NCBI GenBank assembly: GCA_964449155.1 | Contig: CAYVBP010000002.1 | Coordinates: forward strand, 1-64,000 | Source: CAIXLI01 sp964449155 | Lineage (GTDB): Bacteria; Pseudomonadota; Alphaproteobacteria; UBA9219 | DNA: 64,000 nucleotides | Reading direction: 5' to 3' | Shown here: piece by piece, positions 8,981 to 17,678 of the stretch | Position numbering within the stretch: the stretch's first letter is position 1 | Layout: the number at the start of each line of letters is the position of its first letter | Translations under genes and position numbers: made by a program | The notes under the pieces: model-generated | Databases searched by the model: none | Told to the model about the DNA's origin: nothing | Seen by the model: the letters and a program-made list of their open reading frames with translations, nothing else

Positions 8981-10327
8981 TTACTTCTTCTTTTTATCCT
9001 CGTACGGGTTTTCGCTCTTCTTCATCTGCCAGCGGATCGGAACGCCTTTAAGGCCGAAGGTGTCGCGCAGGCCGTGTGTCAGGAAACGCAAATAGCTTTC
9101 GGGCAAATTCACGGGCTTGTTGACCCAAAGCGAAAATGTAGGCGGACGGCTTTTGACTTGGGTGATATAGCGCAGTTTTATGCGCCGATTGGCGGTGATT
9201 GGCGGGGGATGCGTTTCTTCCATATGTTCGAGCCAGCGGTTAAGCTTTCCCGTTGAAACGCGAACGTTCCAGTTTTCATACGATTCCATCGCTTTGTGCA
9301 TTAGCGCGTCGAGTCCGTCGCCCTTCAGCGCACATACGGGGATCAATGGAAGGCCTTCGGCCTGCGCCAGCGAAATCCCGGCTTTTTCGCGGATCATTTT
9401 CGTCACAAACGCCTTGTCTTTAACAAGATCCCATTTATTCAGGGCCACGACCAGCGCGCGACCTTCCTCAATTACGCGATGCGCGATCACAAGATCCTGC
9501 TTGTCGAAGGGTTGCGTTGCGTCCAAGACCAAAATAACGACGTGGGCCAGGCGAACGGCGCGCAGGGTTTCTTGAACGCTCATGCGTTCAAGCCCTTCCG
9601 TTACGCGCGCGCGGCGCCGCATCCCGGCTGTATCGACAAGGCGAATGGGCTTATCGCGAAATTTCCACGCAATCGGAACGGCATCGCGCGTTAGTCCCGG
9701 CTCTGGCCCCGTCAGCATGCGCTCGTCGCCGATTAGCTTGTTGATTAGGGTCGATTTGCCCGCATTCGGCCTTCCGACAACAGCGAGGATCAGGCTTTTT
9801 TCTTCGTCGCCCTTTTCGGCCTCCCCTTCTTCCGGAATATGTTCCGATAACGCTTCGAACAAATCCATCATGCCGTCGCCGTGCGCGGCTGAAATAGGCA
9901 ACGGATCGCCGAAACCCAGCGAAGCGGTTTCCGTCATCCGGTCCGGTAAAACGGCACCCTCGCATTTGTTGGCGAGCAGCAATATGGGTTTTCCGATTTT
10001 TCTTAGCTCGCGCGCAATTATCTCATCTTCGGACGTAATGCCTGCGCGCGCATCGACGATTAATAAAATAACATGCGCATTTGCAAGGGCTTTCTTTGTC
10101 TGCGCCGCCGTTCGCGTCGAAAGGCCGCCTTTTGTGCGGACGCTTTCCAGTCCTGCCGTATCGATAACGCGAAATTTCAAATCGAATAGATGTCCGTCGC
10201 CTTCGCGCCAGTCACGCGTAACGCCGGGGCTGTCGTCGACAAGGGCCATTTGTTTACCGACCAAGCGGTTAAACAGCGTGGATTTGCCGACATTCGGGCG
10301 TCCTGCAATGGCAACGGTAAGGGGCAT
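8981..10327 (-). CDS. der: Ribosome-associated GTPase Der (EngA)
   Basis: Der is an essential GTPase with two tandem G domains that assists 50S subunit assembly. The P-loops are GRPNVGKST near the N-terminus and GRPNAGKST near residue 185. The G3 motifs are DTAGLES and DTAGMRR, and the G4 motifs are NKCE and NKWD. The KH-like C-terminal domain ends in a lysine-rich tail. The 448-residue length is normal for the family. It is separated from bamB by 5 bases, and bamB-der linkage is common in proteobacteria. Confidence 0.96.
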   Translation of the reverse strand: MPLTVAIAGRPNVGKSTLFNRLVGKQMALVDDSPGVTRDWREGDGHLFDLKFRVIDTAGLESVRTKGGLSTRTAAQTKKALANAHVILLIVDARAGITSEDEIIARELRKIGKPILLLANKCEGAVLPDRMTETASLGFGDPLPISAAHGDGMMDLFEALSEHIPEEGEAEKGDEEKSLILAVVGRPNAGKSTLINKLIGDERMLTGPEPGLTRDAVPIAWKFRDKPIRLVDTAGMRRRARVTEGLERMSVQETLRAVRLAHVVILVLDATQPFDKQDLVIAHRVIEEGRALVVALNKWDLVKDKAFVTKMIREKAGISLAQAEGLPLIPVCALKGDGLDALMHKAMESYENWNVRVSTGKLNRWLEHMEETHPPPITANRRIKLRYITQVKSRPPTFSLWVNKPVNLPESYLRFLTHGLRDTFGLKGVPIRWQMKKSENPYEDKKKK

Positions 10328-10332
10328 GGTTT

Positions 10333-11658
10333 TTACCGCAGGGCAATAAGATTGCCGTTGTCGGTCACGACAAAGAACGTACGGCTGGCGACCACGGGCA
10401 AGAGATAAACGGGATCGCCCAGATCAATTGTGTCAAGAGGCGTTCCGTCGGAAACGGAGAAACTTGCCAGAATGCCATTCGAATTCGACATCCATAGCCG
10501 CGCACCAGCCAAAACGGGGCCGGTCCATGTGAGGGGATCGGAATCCCTGTCGTCGGGATCAACATTCTTGGGAAGAGGTGTAACCCACATGGGCCTGCCG
10601 CTGGCGCGCGTTAGCGCGATCAACTGGCTTGTGCCGCCGTAAATAAAAACGGTATCTCCGGCGACAATGGGCGTATCAATGCCTCCGATATCGCTTTCCC
10701 AAACGCGGTCGCCGCTTCTCAAATCGATAGCGGCGATGCGACCGCTATGGCTGACGGCGTATACGCGTCCGCGGTCAATAACGGGGAGGCCTCGGATGTC
10801 GGCGATGGCCGGAAGTGCGCCGATCTGAGCAGGAGCGGCCAAGGAATAATTCCACGACATGCGGCCGTTTTGGGCGCGCAGGCCATAAATCTCGCCGGTG
10901 CTGTACGCGACGACGACAGTGTCTCCCTGCACAGCAGGGCTCGAAGCGCCCATAATCGCCGCGTTTTCGGCCGTTCCAGACTGATGCCATAAAATTTCGC
11001 CATCTATGGCTCTTAATGCGTTCAGGTCGTTGTCGATGCTGACGACATAAATCCGGTCGTCTGCGACGGTCGGCGCAGCGCGAAGGGGTTTCAGTAACGA
11101 CTTGCGCCATTTTATCTTGCCCGTCTTTGCCTGAATGGCGCAGACGTCGCCGAAGCCTGTCGTGGCGTAAAGCGTGTCTCCGTCGACCGCAATGCCTCCG
11201 CCCATGGCGCGGTTGTCGCTGTTTTCGGGCGTTGTCTCGCGCGACCACAGCCTTTTTCCGGTTTCTATATCGAAAGCGCTGACCGTTCCTTCGGCGTCCA
11301 TCGTATAAACGGCGCTGTGTGCAACGACGGGGCGGCTCAAAAGCTTGAAGTCGGAGTTCGATCCTTCGCCGATGCTTCCTTTCCATAAAATTTGCGGTTT
11401 TTCGGAAAGCTGAACGCCGGGCATCGCGTGCTCGCTGTCGTAACCGGGTTGCGGCCACGATAAGTTGATTATTTCGCGGGGCAGGGACGGTTTCGCGCCT
11501 TCCAGCCCTTTGTCGGCTTCGAGCGTTCGCGCCTGCTCTAAAACGGCGATGCGTTCTCCCTTGACGGTCGCGCCGATTTTGTTTTGAGCGCTGCCGCAGG
11601 CGGCAAGAAGAACCGCAGACGAAAGCAAAAAAAGAGGCGCGAGATTTCTTTTGCTCAT
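10333..11658 (-). CDS. bamB: Outer-membrane assembly lipoprotein BamB
   Basis: BamB is a lipoprotein of the BAM complex that inserts beta-barrel proteins into the outer membrane. The 441-residue protein has a lipoprotein signal with lipobox LLAAC (Cys21). It then has repeated PQQ-type blades (for example GTVSAFDIETGKRLWSRE, GDVCAIQAKTGKIKW, GRIAAIDLRSGDRVWE), which make an eight-bladed propeller. It lies between der and the yfgM-like gene, the usual proteobacterial arrangement. The yfgM-like gene upstream ends 8 bases before the bamB start. Confidence 0.93.
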   Translation of the reverse strand: MSKRNLAPLFLLSSAVLLAACGSAQNKIGATVKGERIAVLEQARTLEADKGLEGAKPSLPREIINLSWPQPGYDSEHAMPGVQLSEKPQILWKGSIGEGSNSDFKLLSRPVVAHSAVYTMDAEGTVSAFDIETGKRLWSRETTPENSDNRAMGGGIAVDGDTLYATTGFGDVCAIQAKTGKIKWRKSLLKPLRAAPTVADDRIYVVSIDNDLNALRAIDGEILWHQSGTAENAAIMGASSPAVQGDTVVVAYSTGEIYGLRAQNGRMSWNYSLAAPAQIGALPAIADIRGLPVIDRGRVYAVSHSGRIAAIDLRSGDRVWESDIGGIDTPIVAGDTVFIYGGTSQLIALTRASGRPMWVTPLPKNVDPDDRDSDPLTWTGPVLAGARLWMSNSNGILASFSVSDGTPLDTIDLGDPVYLLPVVASRTFFVVTDNGNLIALR

Positions 11659-11666
11659 GAGAGGCC

Positions 11667-12326
11667 TTATTTCTCGTTCAGTGTTTGCAGAAGATTTAAC
11701 GCTCTCGCCGAAAGGCTTTGCGGCGCGCGCGGATCTTGGGACAGCGACGTCAAAATATTTTTAGCTTTATTCTTATCCCCCGCTCGAAAAGCAAGATAGG
11801 CGTCCGCTTCCGACGCCGAGTATTTCCATGCGGCGTTATCGGCGGTCAGCGGTTGAAGCCGGGCCGAAAGTTTGGCGGCATCGCCTGTATCGAGTTGCGT
11901 TTTGACGGAGAGTAATTCCCCAAGTTGCCGAAGCGCGGGGGCAACTTTCGTATCTGTCGCAATTTTATCAAAATATTCTTGGGCCATTTTTTTGTCTTCG
12001 CGGTCCAGAGCGGCTGCGCCTGCATGCAAGACGGCAAGGGCCGCTGCCGTTGTGCCTGCATTTTTGTCGACGAACTTTTGCATATCTTCCAGATTTTTTG
12101 TCGTATCCTCGGAGGAATTCTCAATCGCCGTAAGATATGCGGCTGTGATCTTTTGATTGCGGTCGGTTTTCCAAGAACGGTAAGCCGTCGACGTAGCGGT
12201 CGAAAGGACAATGCCGACAGCGGCAAGAACAATCCAAAAGCCGTAATTTTTCCAAAACGCCTCAAGTTTCTGGCGTTCGAGATCCTCTTGAACTTCTTGG
12301 AAAAGATTGGGGGGGAGCATGGACAT
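11667..12326 (-). CDS. YfgM-like tetratricopeptide membrane protein
   Basis: The protein is about 219 residues, with a short charged N-terminus, one membrane span near residues 29-47 (FWIVLAAVGIVLSTATSTAY) and a helical periplasmic domain rich in Ala with TPR-like spacing. This architecture matches YfgM (TPR_21/DUF2133), an accessory factor that links the SecYEG translocon to periplasmic chaperones. The position directly upstream of bamB-der supports the call. I chose the ATG at 12326 because the family begins a few residues before the charged QEVQEDLERQ segment. It is the first gene of the minus-strand run. Confidence 0.8.
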   Translation of the reverse strand: MSMLPPNLFQEVQEDLERQKLEAFWKNYGFWIVLAAVGIVLSTATSTAYRSWKTDRNQKITAAYLTAIENSSEDTTKNLEDMQKFVDKNAGTTAAALAVLHAGAAALDREDKKMAQEYFDKIATDTKVAPALRQLGELLSVKTQLDTGDAAKLSARLQPLTADNAAWKYSASEADAYLAFRAGDKNKAKNILTSLSQDPRAPQSLSARALNLLQTLNEK

Positions 12327-12428
12327 GGGCGGGCAAAACTCGCAATCTAGGATTTTAACGATGTATGTTCCTCCAAACATAGGGTCTTGTTCCCAAAATC
12401 ACAAGGGCCGCATAATTAAGGTTTATGC

Positions 12429-12457
12429 TTGACCATTTGGGCTTCGGCGCGTAAGAG
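12429..12457 (+). promoter_or_regulatory. Candidate sigma-70 promoter for rpsT
   Basis: TTGACC at 12429-12434 is followed after 17 bases by TAAGAG, about 90 bases before rpsT. The -35 matches 5 of 6 consensus bases and the -10 only loosely. The call is inferred from spacing alone. Confidence 0.3.
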
Positions 12458-12549
12458 TTCCGCCTTGCGCCGGTGTATCGCTGAATGCTCGGCGTAGGGC
12501 AAATATTAACTATAAAAGAACGCAACAAACAGATTTGGGAAATAACGTC

Positions 12550-12819
12550 ATGGCCAATCATAAATCCGCCAAAAAACGCGCGCGCCAAACGGTTAAGCGC
12601 AATGAGTTAAACCGGTCGCGGCGCTCGGCAATTCGCACGTTGTCGAAGGAGTCGGAAGCCGCTTCCGCTTCGGGAGATGCGGCGACGGCGAAAACGGCGT
12701 TGCGTAAAGCTGAATCTTCGCTAGCGAAGGGCGCAGCTCGCGGAACGCTGCATTGGAAAACGGCGGCGCGTAAAACGTCTCGCCTTGCGAAACGCGCGAA
12801 AGCCGCCAAGAAAGCGTAA
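12550..12819 (+). CDS. rpsT: Small ribosomal subunit protein S20
   Basis: S20 binds 16S rRNA in the body of the 30S subunit. The 89-residue, strongly basic protein starts MANHKSAKKRARQ, the family signature, and carries the later conserved LRKAESSLAKGAARGTLH segment. I chose the ATG at 12550 over an in-frame upstream GTG/ATG region because of this N-terminus. It precedes dnaA, a neighbourhood seen in many alphaproteobacteria, and a strong terminator separates the two. Confidence 0.97.
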   Translation: MANHKSAKKRARQTVKRNELNRSRRSAIRTLSKESEAASASGDAATAKTALRKAESSLAKGAARGTLHWKTAARKTSRLAKRAKAAKKA

Positions 12820-12845
12820 CAAGTTTTTGTTTTTTTTGTTTTTTG

Positions 12846-12880
12846 AAATTGCCGCGCAGAAACAGCGCGGCAATTTTTTT
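12846..12880 (+). terminator. Intrinsic terminator after rpsT
   Basis: A perfect 12-bp stem, AAATTGCCGCGC / GCGCGGCAATTT (12846-12857 and 12865-12876), with loop AGAAACA runs straight into a T tract to 12880. It lies 27 bases after the rpsT stop. Confidence 0.95.
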
Positions 12881-13167
12881 GTCCTCGTGCGCAATGCAGT
12901 TTTTGTAAATTTGTTGCGCGCAGAAAAACGAGAAAGGTCGATATTGGGATAATTTTGTTTTTTTGTATAATTTTTTTTGGTGTTCTCCCTTCGGACCAGT
13001 GGACAAAGAACCAAAATTTGATCTATGGTCCCTTCCTCTCGCAAAGATGACTTCTCCGCAAAAATGGGTCGGAAAAATATGAGCGATTTCAAAAAACAAA
13101 CGGTTCCCGGTGGTTTTTATCGCGACGCAATAATTTTCGCCCGTTGTCTTACGTCATAAAAAATTTT
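12881..13167. other. AT-rich intergenic region upstream of dnaA
   Basis: About 290 bases without a gene, markedly richer in A/T tracts than the surroundings. A replication origin beside dnaA is possible, but I could not find a run of DnaA boxes (TTATNCACA) here, so this is not called as oriC. It presumably contains the dnaA promoter. Confidence 0.3.
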
Positions 13168-13209
13168 TCGCTTCGGCGTCGTTTCGAAGCGAGGCTTTTT
13201 TATTTTTGA
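13168..13209 (+). terminator. Terminator-like hairpin just before dnaA
   Basis: An 8-bp perfect stem, TCGCTTCG / CGAAGCGA (13168-13175, 13185-13192), with a 9-base loop is followed by GGC and a T-rich tract. It ends about 30 bases before the dnaA start. It is either the terminator of an unseen short transcript or an attenuator in the dnaA leader. Confidence 0.6.
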
Positions 13210-13237
13210 CGAAGCGTTCGGTCGATGGGGTTTTAGG

Positions 13238-14743
13238 ATGAAGGCACAGACGGCAAAATTGAGCTTCCAAGAAGAGCATGCAAATACATCCTCGATGAAC
13301 GATTTGCGTCTTTCTCTGCGCAGGCACTTTGGGGAAACGGCCTATTGTCGGTGGCTTGAGCCGATGACGGGCGAGGTTGTACGCGACGCCGAAGGCAAAG
13401 TGTGCGCTGCGCTTGTTCTGCCGACGCGTTTTATGCGCGATTGGGTCGAAGCCCATTATGGGGAAACGATCAGAGATTTATGGCGGCAGGTTGTGCCAAC
13501 CGGGGTTGTTTCGTTCTCCGTCATGTCTCCCTTATCAAAGGCTGCGCAGGCTAAAAACGCCATTGATGCGGCGGCGACAACGGCCCCGCTTTCTGTTATC
13601 GGCCGTCCTGTGGCAGCGCCGGCGGCTCCGTCGGGAAGCATGCTGGGCGAATTGCCCGCCGATCTCGATCCGCGCTTTACTTTTGACAATTTTGTTGTAG
13701 GTAAGGCCAACGAATTGGCTTATGCCGCCGCACGACGCGTTGCCGATACCGAAAATCCCGCATTCAACCCCTTGTTCCTGTATGGCGGTGTGGGGCTCGG
13801 AAAAACGCATTTGATGCATTCGATCGCCTGGCATATCCGGACGCATTATCCTCATCGCCGAGTCATATACATGTCGGCGGAAAAGTTTATGTATCAGTTC
13901 GTCCGCGCCTTGCGTTTCAAGGATACGGTTTCGTTTAAGGAGCAGTTTCGTTCGGTCGACGTTTTGATGATCGACGACGTTCAGTTTATTGGCGGCAAGG
14001 ATACGACGCAGGAAGAGTTTTTCCATACCTTCAACGCGTTGGTCGATCGAAATCGGCAGGTTATCGTTTCTGCCGACAAATCGCCGCAGGATCTTGATCG
14101 TGTGGAAGAGCGGCTTCGGTCGCGCTTGGGTTGGGGGCTTGTTGCCGATTTGCATCCCGTCGATTACGAGCTTCGGCTTGGCATCCTTCACGCCAAGGCC
14201 GACAAGCTGGGGTGTCAGGTGCCCGACAAGGTTATGGAATTTTTGGCGCACAAGATTGCGTCGAACGTTCGCGAGCTTGAAGGCGCTCTGAATCGCATTA
14301 TTGCGCATGCCCAGCTTGTAGGGCGCACGATTTCCCTCGAAATGACGCAAGAGGTCCTATCGGATTTGCTGCGCGCGTCTGAACGCAGGGTTACCATCGA
14401 CGAGATACAAAAGAAAGTCGCTGAACATTACAACGTTCGCGTTGCCGATATGCATTCCGCTCGCCGTTCTCGCGCCGTTGCGCGTCCGCGTCAGGTTGCC
14501 ATGTATCTTGCTAAGCAGTTGACGCCGCGCAGCTTGCCCGAGATTGGCCGTAAATTTGGCGGCAGGGATCATACGACCGTTATTCACGCGGTTCGCAAGA
14601 TCGAAGAACTTTCCGCGTACGACGCTTCGTTCCGGGAAGACGTCGAGTTACTGCTTCGGCTTCTTAGAACAACGCATTTTGACGATCAGAAAGAGATGCG
14701 GGACCATTTTATGCCCAACTCTTTCGAATCCAAACGCGGCTGA
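13238..14743 (+). CDS. dnaA: Chromosomal replication initiator DnaA
   Basis: DnaA-ATP opens the replication origin. The 501-residue protein has domain I from about residue 22, a low-complexity linker, and the AAA+ domain with Walker A GGVGLGKTH (183-191) and Walker B VLMIDDVQF. The C-terminal helix-turn-helix domain carries the DnaA signature GGRDHTTVIHAVRKIE. The ATG at 13238 is used; M20 would be an alternative start just before domain I. It is monocistronic, with a hairpin upstream and type IVB secretion genes downstream. Confidence 0.97.
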   Translation: MKAQTAKLSFQEEHANTSSMNDLRLSLRRHFGETAYCRWLEPMTGEVVRDAEGKVCAALVLPTRFMRDWVEAHYGETIRDLWRQVVPTGVVSFSVMSPLSKAAQAKNAIDAAATTAPLSVIGRPVAAPAAPSGSMLGELPADLDPRFTFDNFVVGKANELAYAAARRVADTENPAFNPLFLYGGVGLGKTHLMHSIAWHIRTHYPHRRVIYMSAEKFMYQFVRALRFKDTVSFKEQFRSVDVLMIDDVQFIGGKDTTQEEFFHTFNALVDRNRQVIVSADKSPQDLDRVEERLRSRLGWGLVADLHPVDYELRLGILHAKADKLGCQVPDKVMEFLAHKIASNVRELEGALNRIIAHAQLVGRTISLEMTQEVLSDLLRASERRVTIDEIQKKVAEHYNVRVADMHSARRSRAVARPRQVAMYLAKQLTPRSLPEIGRKFGGRDHTTVIHAVRKIEELSAYDASFREDVELLLRLLRTTHFDDQKEMRDHFMPNSFESKRG

Positions 14744-14861
14744 CCTTCTTCCACGTTCTATTGTTTGCGGGGCGCTGTGCGCTCAACGGCACCTTTTGGG
14801 GCGTTTGAAGGGGAAGTCTACTTATAAAAAAAAGAGTAAAAACCTACAAATACGGTAAATT

Positions 14862-14877
14862 TAAACTTACTGTTAAC
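14862..14877 (+). promoter_or_regulatory. Imperfect CtrA-box candidate upstream of dotH
   Basis: Reading TAAA-N7-TTAAC gives one mismatch to TTAA-N7-TTAA. Alternatively, two intact TTAA half-sites are spaced by 8 instead of 7 bases. It lies about 57 bases before the dotH start, in an AT-rich stretch. It counts as support only because three perfect sites precede related genes elsewhere in the window. Confidence 0.35.
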
Positions 14878-14933
14878 TTTCATGTGCTCGAAATTAATAA
14901 ATACCGAATCGGGTTTTTATCCGGGGATGTCCA

Positions 14934-16025
14934 TTGTCGAACGCGCAACCAAATATGCCGCCAAAAAATAGGAAAAGCTTCCTGTTGGCGATCGCTGCCG
15001 TGTTCGTATTTTTCGGAGCAGCCTACCCTTGTTTCGGCGAAACGCTGCCGGAAGATTCCTCGGGCGTTTCCGCCGTTGCGATTCCTAAGCCGACGCCGCC
15101 GTCTGGCATTAATATCCCGGAGCCGCCGCCGGCTATGGCTTTTTCTTCGAATCCAAATCAGCTCGCGATACAGGCCGAGCAGGCCGTCATTCAGGCGCAA
15201 GCGGACGCCGAGGCTGAGGAGCGCAGGAAAGAAGAAGAACATAACGCAAAATCCTTCGAAAAAGCCGCGACGGGGCTGATGCCATTAAGGCCCGATCAAA
15301 TAAGGGCTTTTATGAGAAAGCTTGAGGAAACGCAGAGCGCATCGCAGGCACCTTCGGATGGCCCGCCCAAGGGGGCGACTCGGATTGAGGCGGTTTCTCT
15401 CGATCCGGGCGTTGATCCTCCAGAAATCCAGCTTAATGCCGGATATGTGACGACGGTCACGATCGTCGATGTGACGGGCGAGCCGTGGCCTATTCTCGAC
15501 GTCGGCGTCGGCGGTAATTTCGAGGTGTCCCCAACACAGTCTGGGACGCATGTCGTGCGCCTTATGCCGCTGACCCGCGTCGCCGCTGGAAACTTGTCGG
15601 TGCTTTTGAAGGACTTGCCGACGCCCGTGATTTTCCGTTTGGCTGCGGGCGGTCCGACGGTCGATTTGAGATACGATGCGCGCATCGGAAAATTCGGTCC
15701 TGGGGCCAAGCCGCAAATTGTTAATCGTTCTAGGCCAGAGGCGGGGGATGAAACGCTTGCGCTAATTTTAGAAAATGCGCCGCCTGCTGCTGCCAAGCGC
15801 ATCAAGGTTGCGGGTCTTGATGCGCGGACAAAGGCTTGGGGACTTAACGATAAAGTTTATCTCAGGACTCCCTTAACCCTTCTATCGCCGGCATGGAACG
15901 CCAGCATGGTCTCTGGAGACGGAACGTCCGTTTATGAAATCGGTTCGGCGCCTGTTCTCTTGATGTCCGATAATGGAGCCGTTGTGCGCGCCCAGATTAT
16001 GCGGGAAGAAGATCATGACAACTGA
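14934..16025 (+). CDS. dotH: Type IVB secretion core protein DotH/IcmK (TraN-like)
   Basis: DotH forms part of the outer-membrane core ring of Dot/Icm and IncI-type conjugation machines. The 363-residue protein has an N-terminal signal sequence (hydrophobic FLLAIAAVFVFFGAA), a proline-rich low-complexity region and then the conserved DotH domain from about residue 120. The segments are VTIVDVTGEPWPI, THVVRLMPLT and LPTPVIFRLAAG. The start used is TTG with GGGGA about 7 bases upstream; the ATG at 14955 is an alternative. It overlaps dotG by 11 bases, as expected for the dotH-dotG pair. No lipobox was seen. Confidence 0.85.
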   Translation: MSNAQPNMPPKNRKSFLLAIAAVFVFFGAAYPCFGETLPEDSSGVSAVAIPKPTPPSGINIPEPPPAMAFSSNPNQLAIQAEQAVIQAQADAEAEERRKEEEHNAKSFEKAATGLMPLRPDQIRAFMRKLEETQSASQAPSDGPPKGATRIEAVSLDPGVDPPEIQLNAGYVTTVTIVDVTGEPWPILDVGVGGNFEVSPTQSGTHVVRLMPLTRVAAGNLSVLLKDLPTPVIFRLAAGGPTVDLRYDARIGKFGPGAKPQIVNRSRPEAGDETLALILENAPPAAAKRIKVAGLDARTKAWGLNDKVYLRTPLTLLSPAWNASMVSGDGTSVYEIGSAPVLLMSDNGAVVRAQIMREEDHDN

Positions 16026-17478
16026 TTTCGAAAATGAGAATAATAACGAATTCACCGAGCCTGAGGCGGCGTTGCAGGAAGACGGTCCGCAAAAAACAGG
16101 CGCTGCGGCAAATTTAGTTGAAGCGTGGCAAACGCGTCCGCTTTTCAAATTCATGGTTCTTGTCATCGGCGTTTTTGCCGTAGGCGCTGCGGCAGTGAAG
16201 TTTTTCAGCGACGACGGTCCGCAAAACGAATTTGCCCGCATCAGCAAGCCCCCTATTCTTAAGGAAGCGCCGGGCGGGGTTGTTTCCCCTTATATGCGCA
16301 AGCAGACCGAGATGGCCACAAACGAGCGCGTTCAGCAAGCAATAGCAACGGGAGGCAGCGCTATTCAGACGCCTTTGGGACAAATGGCAGACGCGAGCGA
16401 TAACATTGCCGGAAAAGAAGTCGATCCGCTTAAGGAATTGCGGGCGGAGACCGAACTGTTGAAAAAGCAGGTTAGGGAGACGCAACAGGTTCAAAAACAG
16501 ATCCAGATTCAACGCGAGCCGTTCGACAATTCTTTGGCCGACGCCATGCAGCGTCAGATGCAACTGCTTGTAACGAGCTGGACGCCTCAACAGATCAAGC
16601 TGATGAACATTACAAAAAACGAGGACAAAAAAGAAGAACGGGCAGGCGCGGGATCTTCCGGGCGCGCGGCGCGAACCATTATTCCGGCGGGCACCGTCAG
16701 TTATGCACAATTGCTGACTGAGGCAAATTCCGATGTGCCGGGGCCTATTCTTGCTCAAATTGTGTCGGGCCCGTTGTCCGGTGCACGCGTGATTGGATCG
16801 TTTCAGTCGCAGATGGGATATGAAAAATATCTTGTGATGAGCTTTTCTCTCGCCACAAAGCGCGGAAAAGAATACACGATCAATGCTGTTGCGCTGGATC
16901 CGGACACGACGCTGGGCGGTATGGCGACAGAGGTTGACGAGCGTTATTTCTCGCGCGTCGTTCTTCCGGCCGCCGCAGGGTTTCTGGAAGGCGTCGGGTC
17001 GGCAATTTCGTCGGGGGGCACAAGCGTCACGACAAACGGATCGACGACCATTGTTTCCCAGACGCGGCAGGGTATGCGCGAAGGTATGTATAATGGCTTG
17101 TCCGAAGCGGCTCAGACGATGGGGCAGTTCTTCCAGAATCAAGCCAATTTGACACAACCGCTGGTCCGCGTCGCTGCGGGAACGCCGTTTGGGATATTTT
17201 TCGTTGCGGCCGTTAAGGAGCAGACATCGGACGGCTCACTACAAGTTAATCAAGGCGCTCAGGGCGTTGCCGCCAATGCGTCGAATCTTCCGCAGGGATA
17301 TGGCGTCAGCTATCCTGGCGTGAACGCTGTTGCGGTGGCCAATCCTCTGCCTTATCCGAACTATGTTTCTCCTTCGCGCGGTTCCAGTGGCTCGTCGTCA
17401 CAGCTTCAGGTATATACGCCAAACAATCAGCCCTATGTGCCTCCGTCGCAACAAACATATTATGGATATGGACGTTAA
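16015..17478 (+). CDS. dotG: Type IVB secretion core protein DotG/IcmE (TraO-like)
   Basis: DotG spans the envelope and forms the channel core; its C-terminal region resembles VirB10/TrbI. The 487-residue protein has one membrane span at about residues 45-63 (FKFMVLVIGVFAVGAAAVKFF), a helical Gln-rich region near 140-190, and the conserved domain from about 215 (IIPAGTVSYAQLLTEANSDVPGP, ARVIGSFQ, INAVALDPDT). It is much shorter than the Legionella protein because the long repeat region between the span and the VirB10-like domain is absent; it is closer to IncI TraO. The true start is the ATG at 16015, within dotH. Confidence 0.87.
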   Translation: MTTDFENENNNEFTEPEAALQEDGPQKTGAAANLVEAWQTRPLFKFMVLVIGVFAVGAAAVKFFSDDGPQNEFARISKPPILKEAPGGVVSPYMRKQTEMATNERVQQAIATGGSAIQTPLGQMADASDNIAGKEVDPLKELRAETELLKKQVRETQQVQKQIQIQREPFDNSLADAMQRQMQLLVTSWTPQQIKLMNITKNEDKKEERAGAGSSGRAARTIIPAGTVSYAQLLTEANSDVPGPILAQIVSGPLSGARVIGSFQSQMGYEKYLVMSFSLATKRGKEYTINAVALDPDTTLGGMATEVDERYFSRVVLPAAAGFLEGVGSAISSGGTSVTTNGSTTIVSQTRQGMREGMYNGLSEAAQTMGQFFQNQANLTQPLVRVAAGTPFGIFFVAAVKEQTSDGSLQVNQGAQGVAANASNLPQGYGVSYPGVNAVAVANPLPYPNYVSPSRGSSGSSSQLQVYTPNNQPYVPPSQQTYYGYGR

Positions 17479-17678
17479 GCCGTGTTAGGTTGTGTCAACA
17501 GTCAAACGTTTTTTGGGCGGAAAAACCCGCAATTTCAAGATGTTGATGCTTGCGTACGGAGTGAACGCTGTGCTCGAAGTTTTTGGATTGCGTGTTTTTG
17601 TGTCACAGGCTGGTTTGCAGGGCGGCATAACCCAGTTAGGCTAAGCGCAGTGTCCGGAAGAATCGTAGGAGTTCGCCA

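Noticed and set aside
12881..13237. oriC beside dnaA
   Set aside because: No cluster of DnaA boxes could be read; AT-richness and position alone are not enough.
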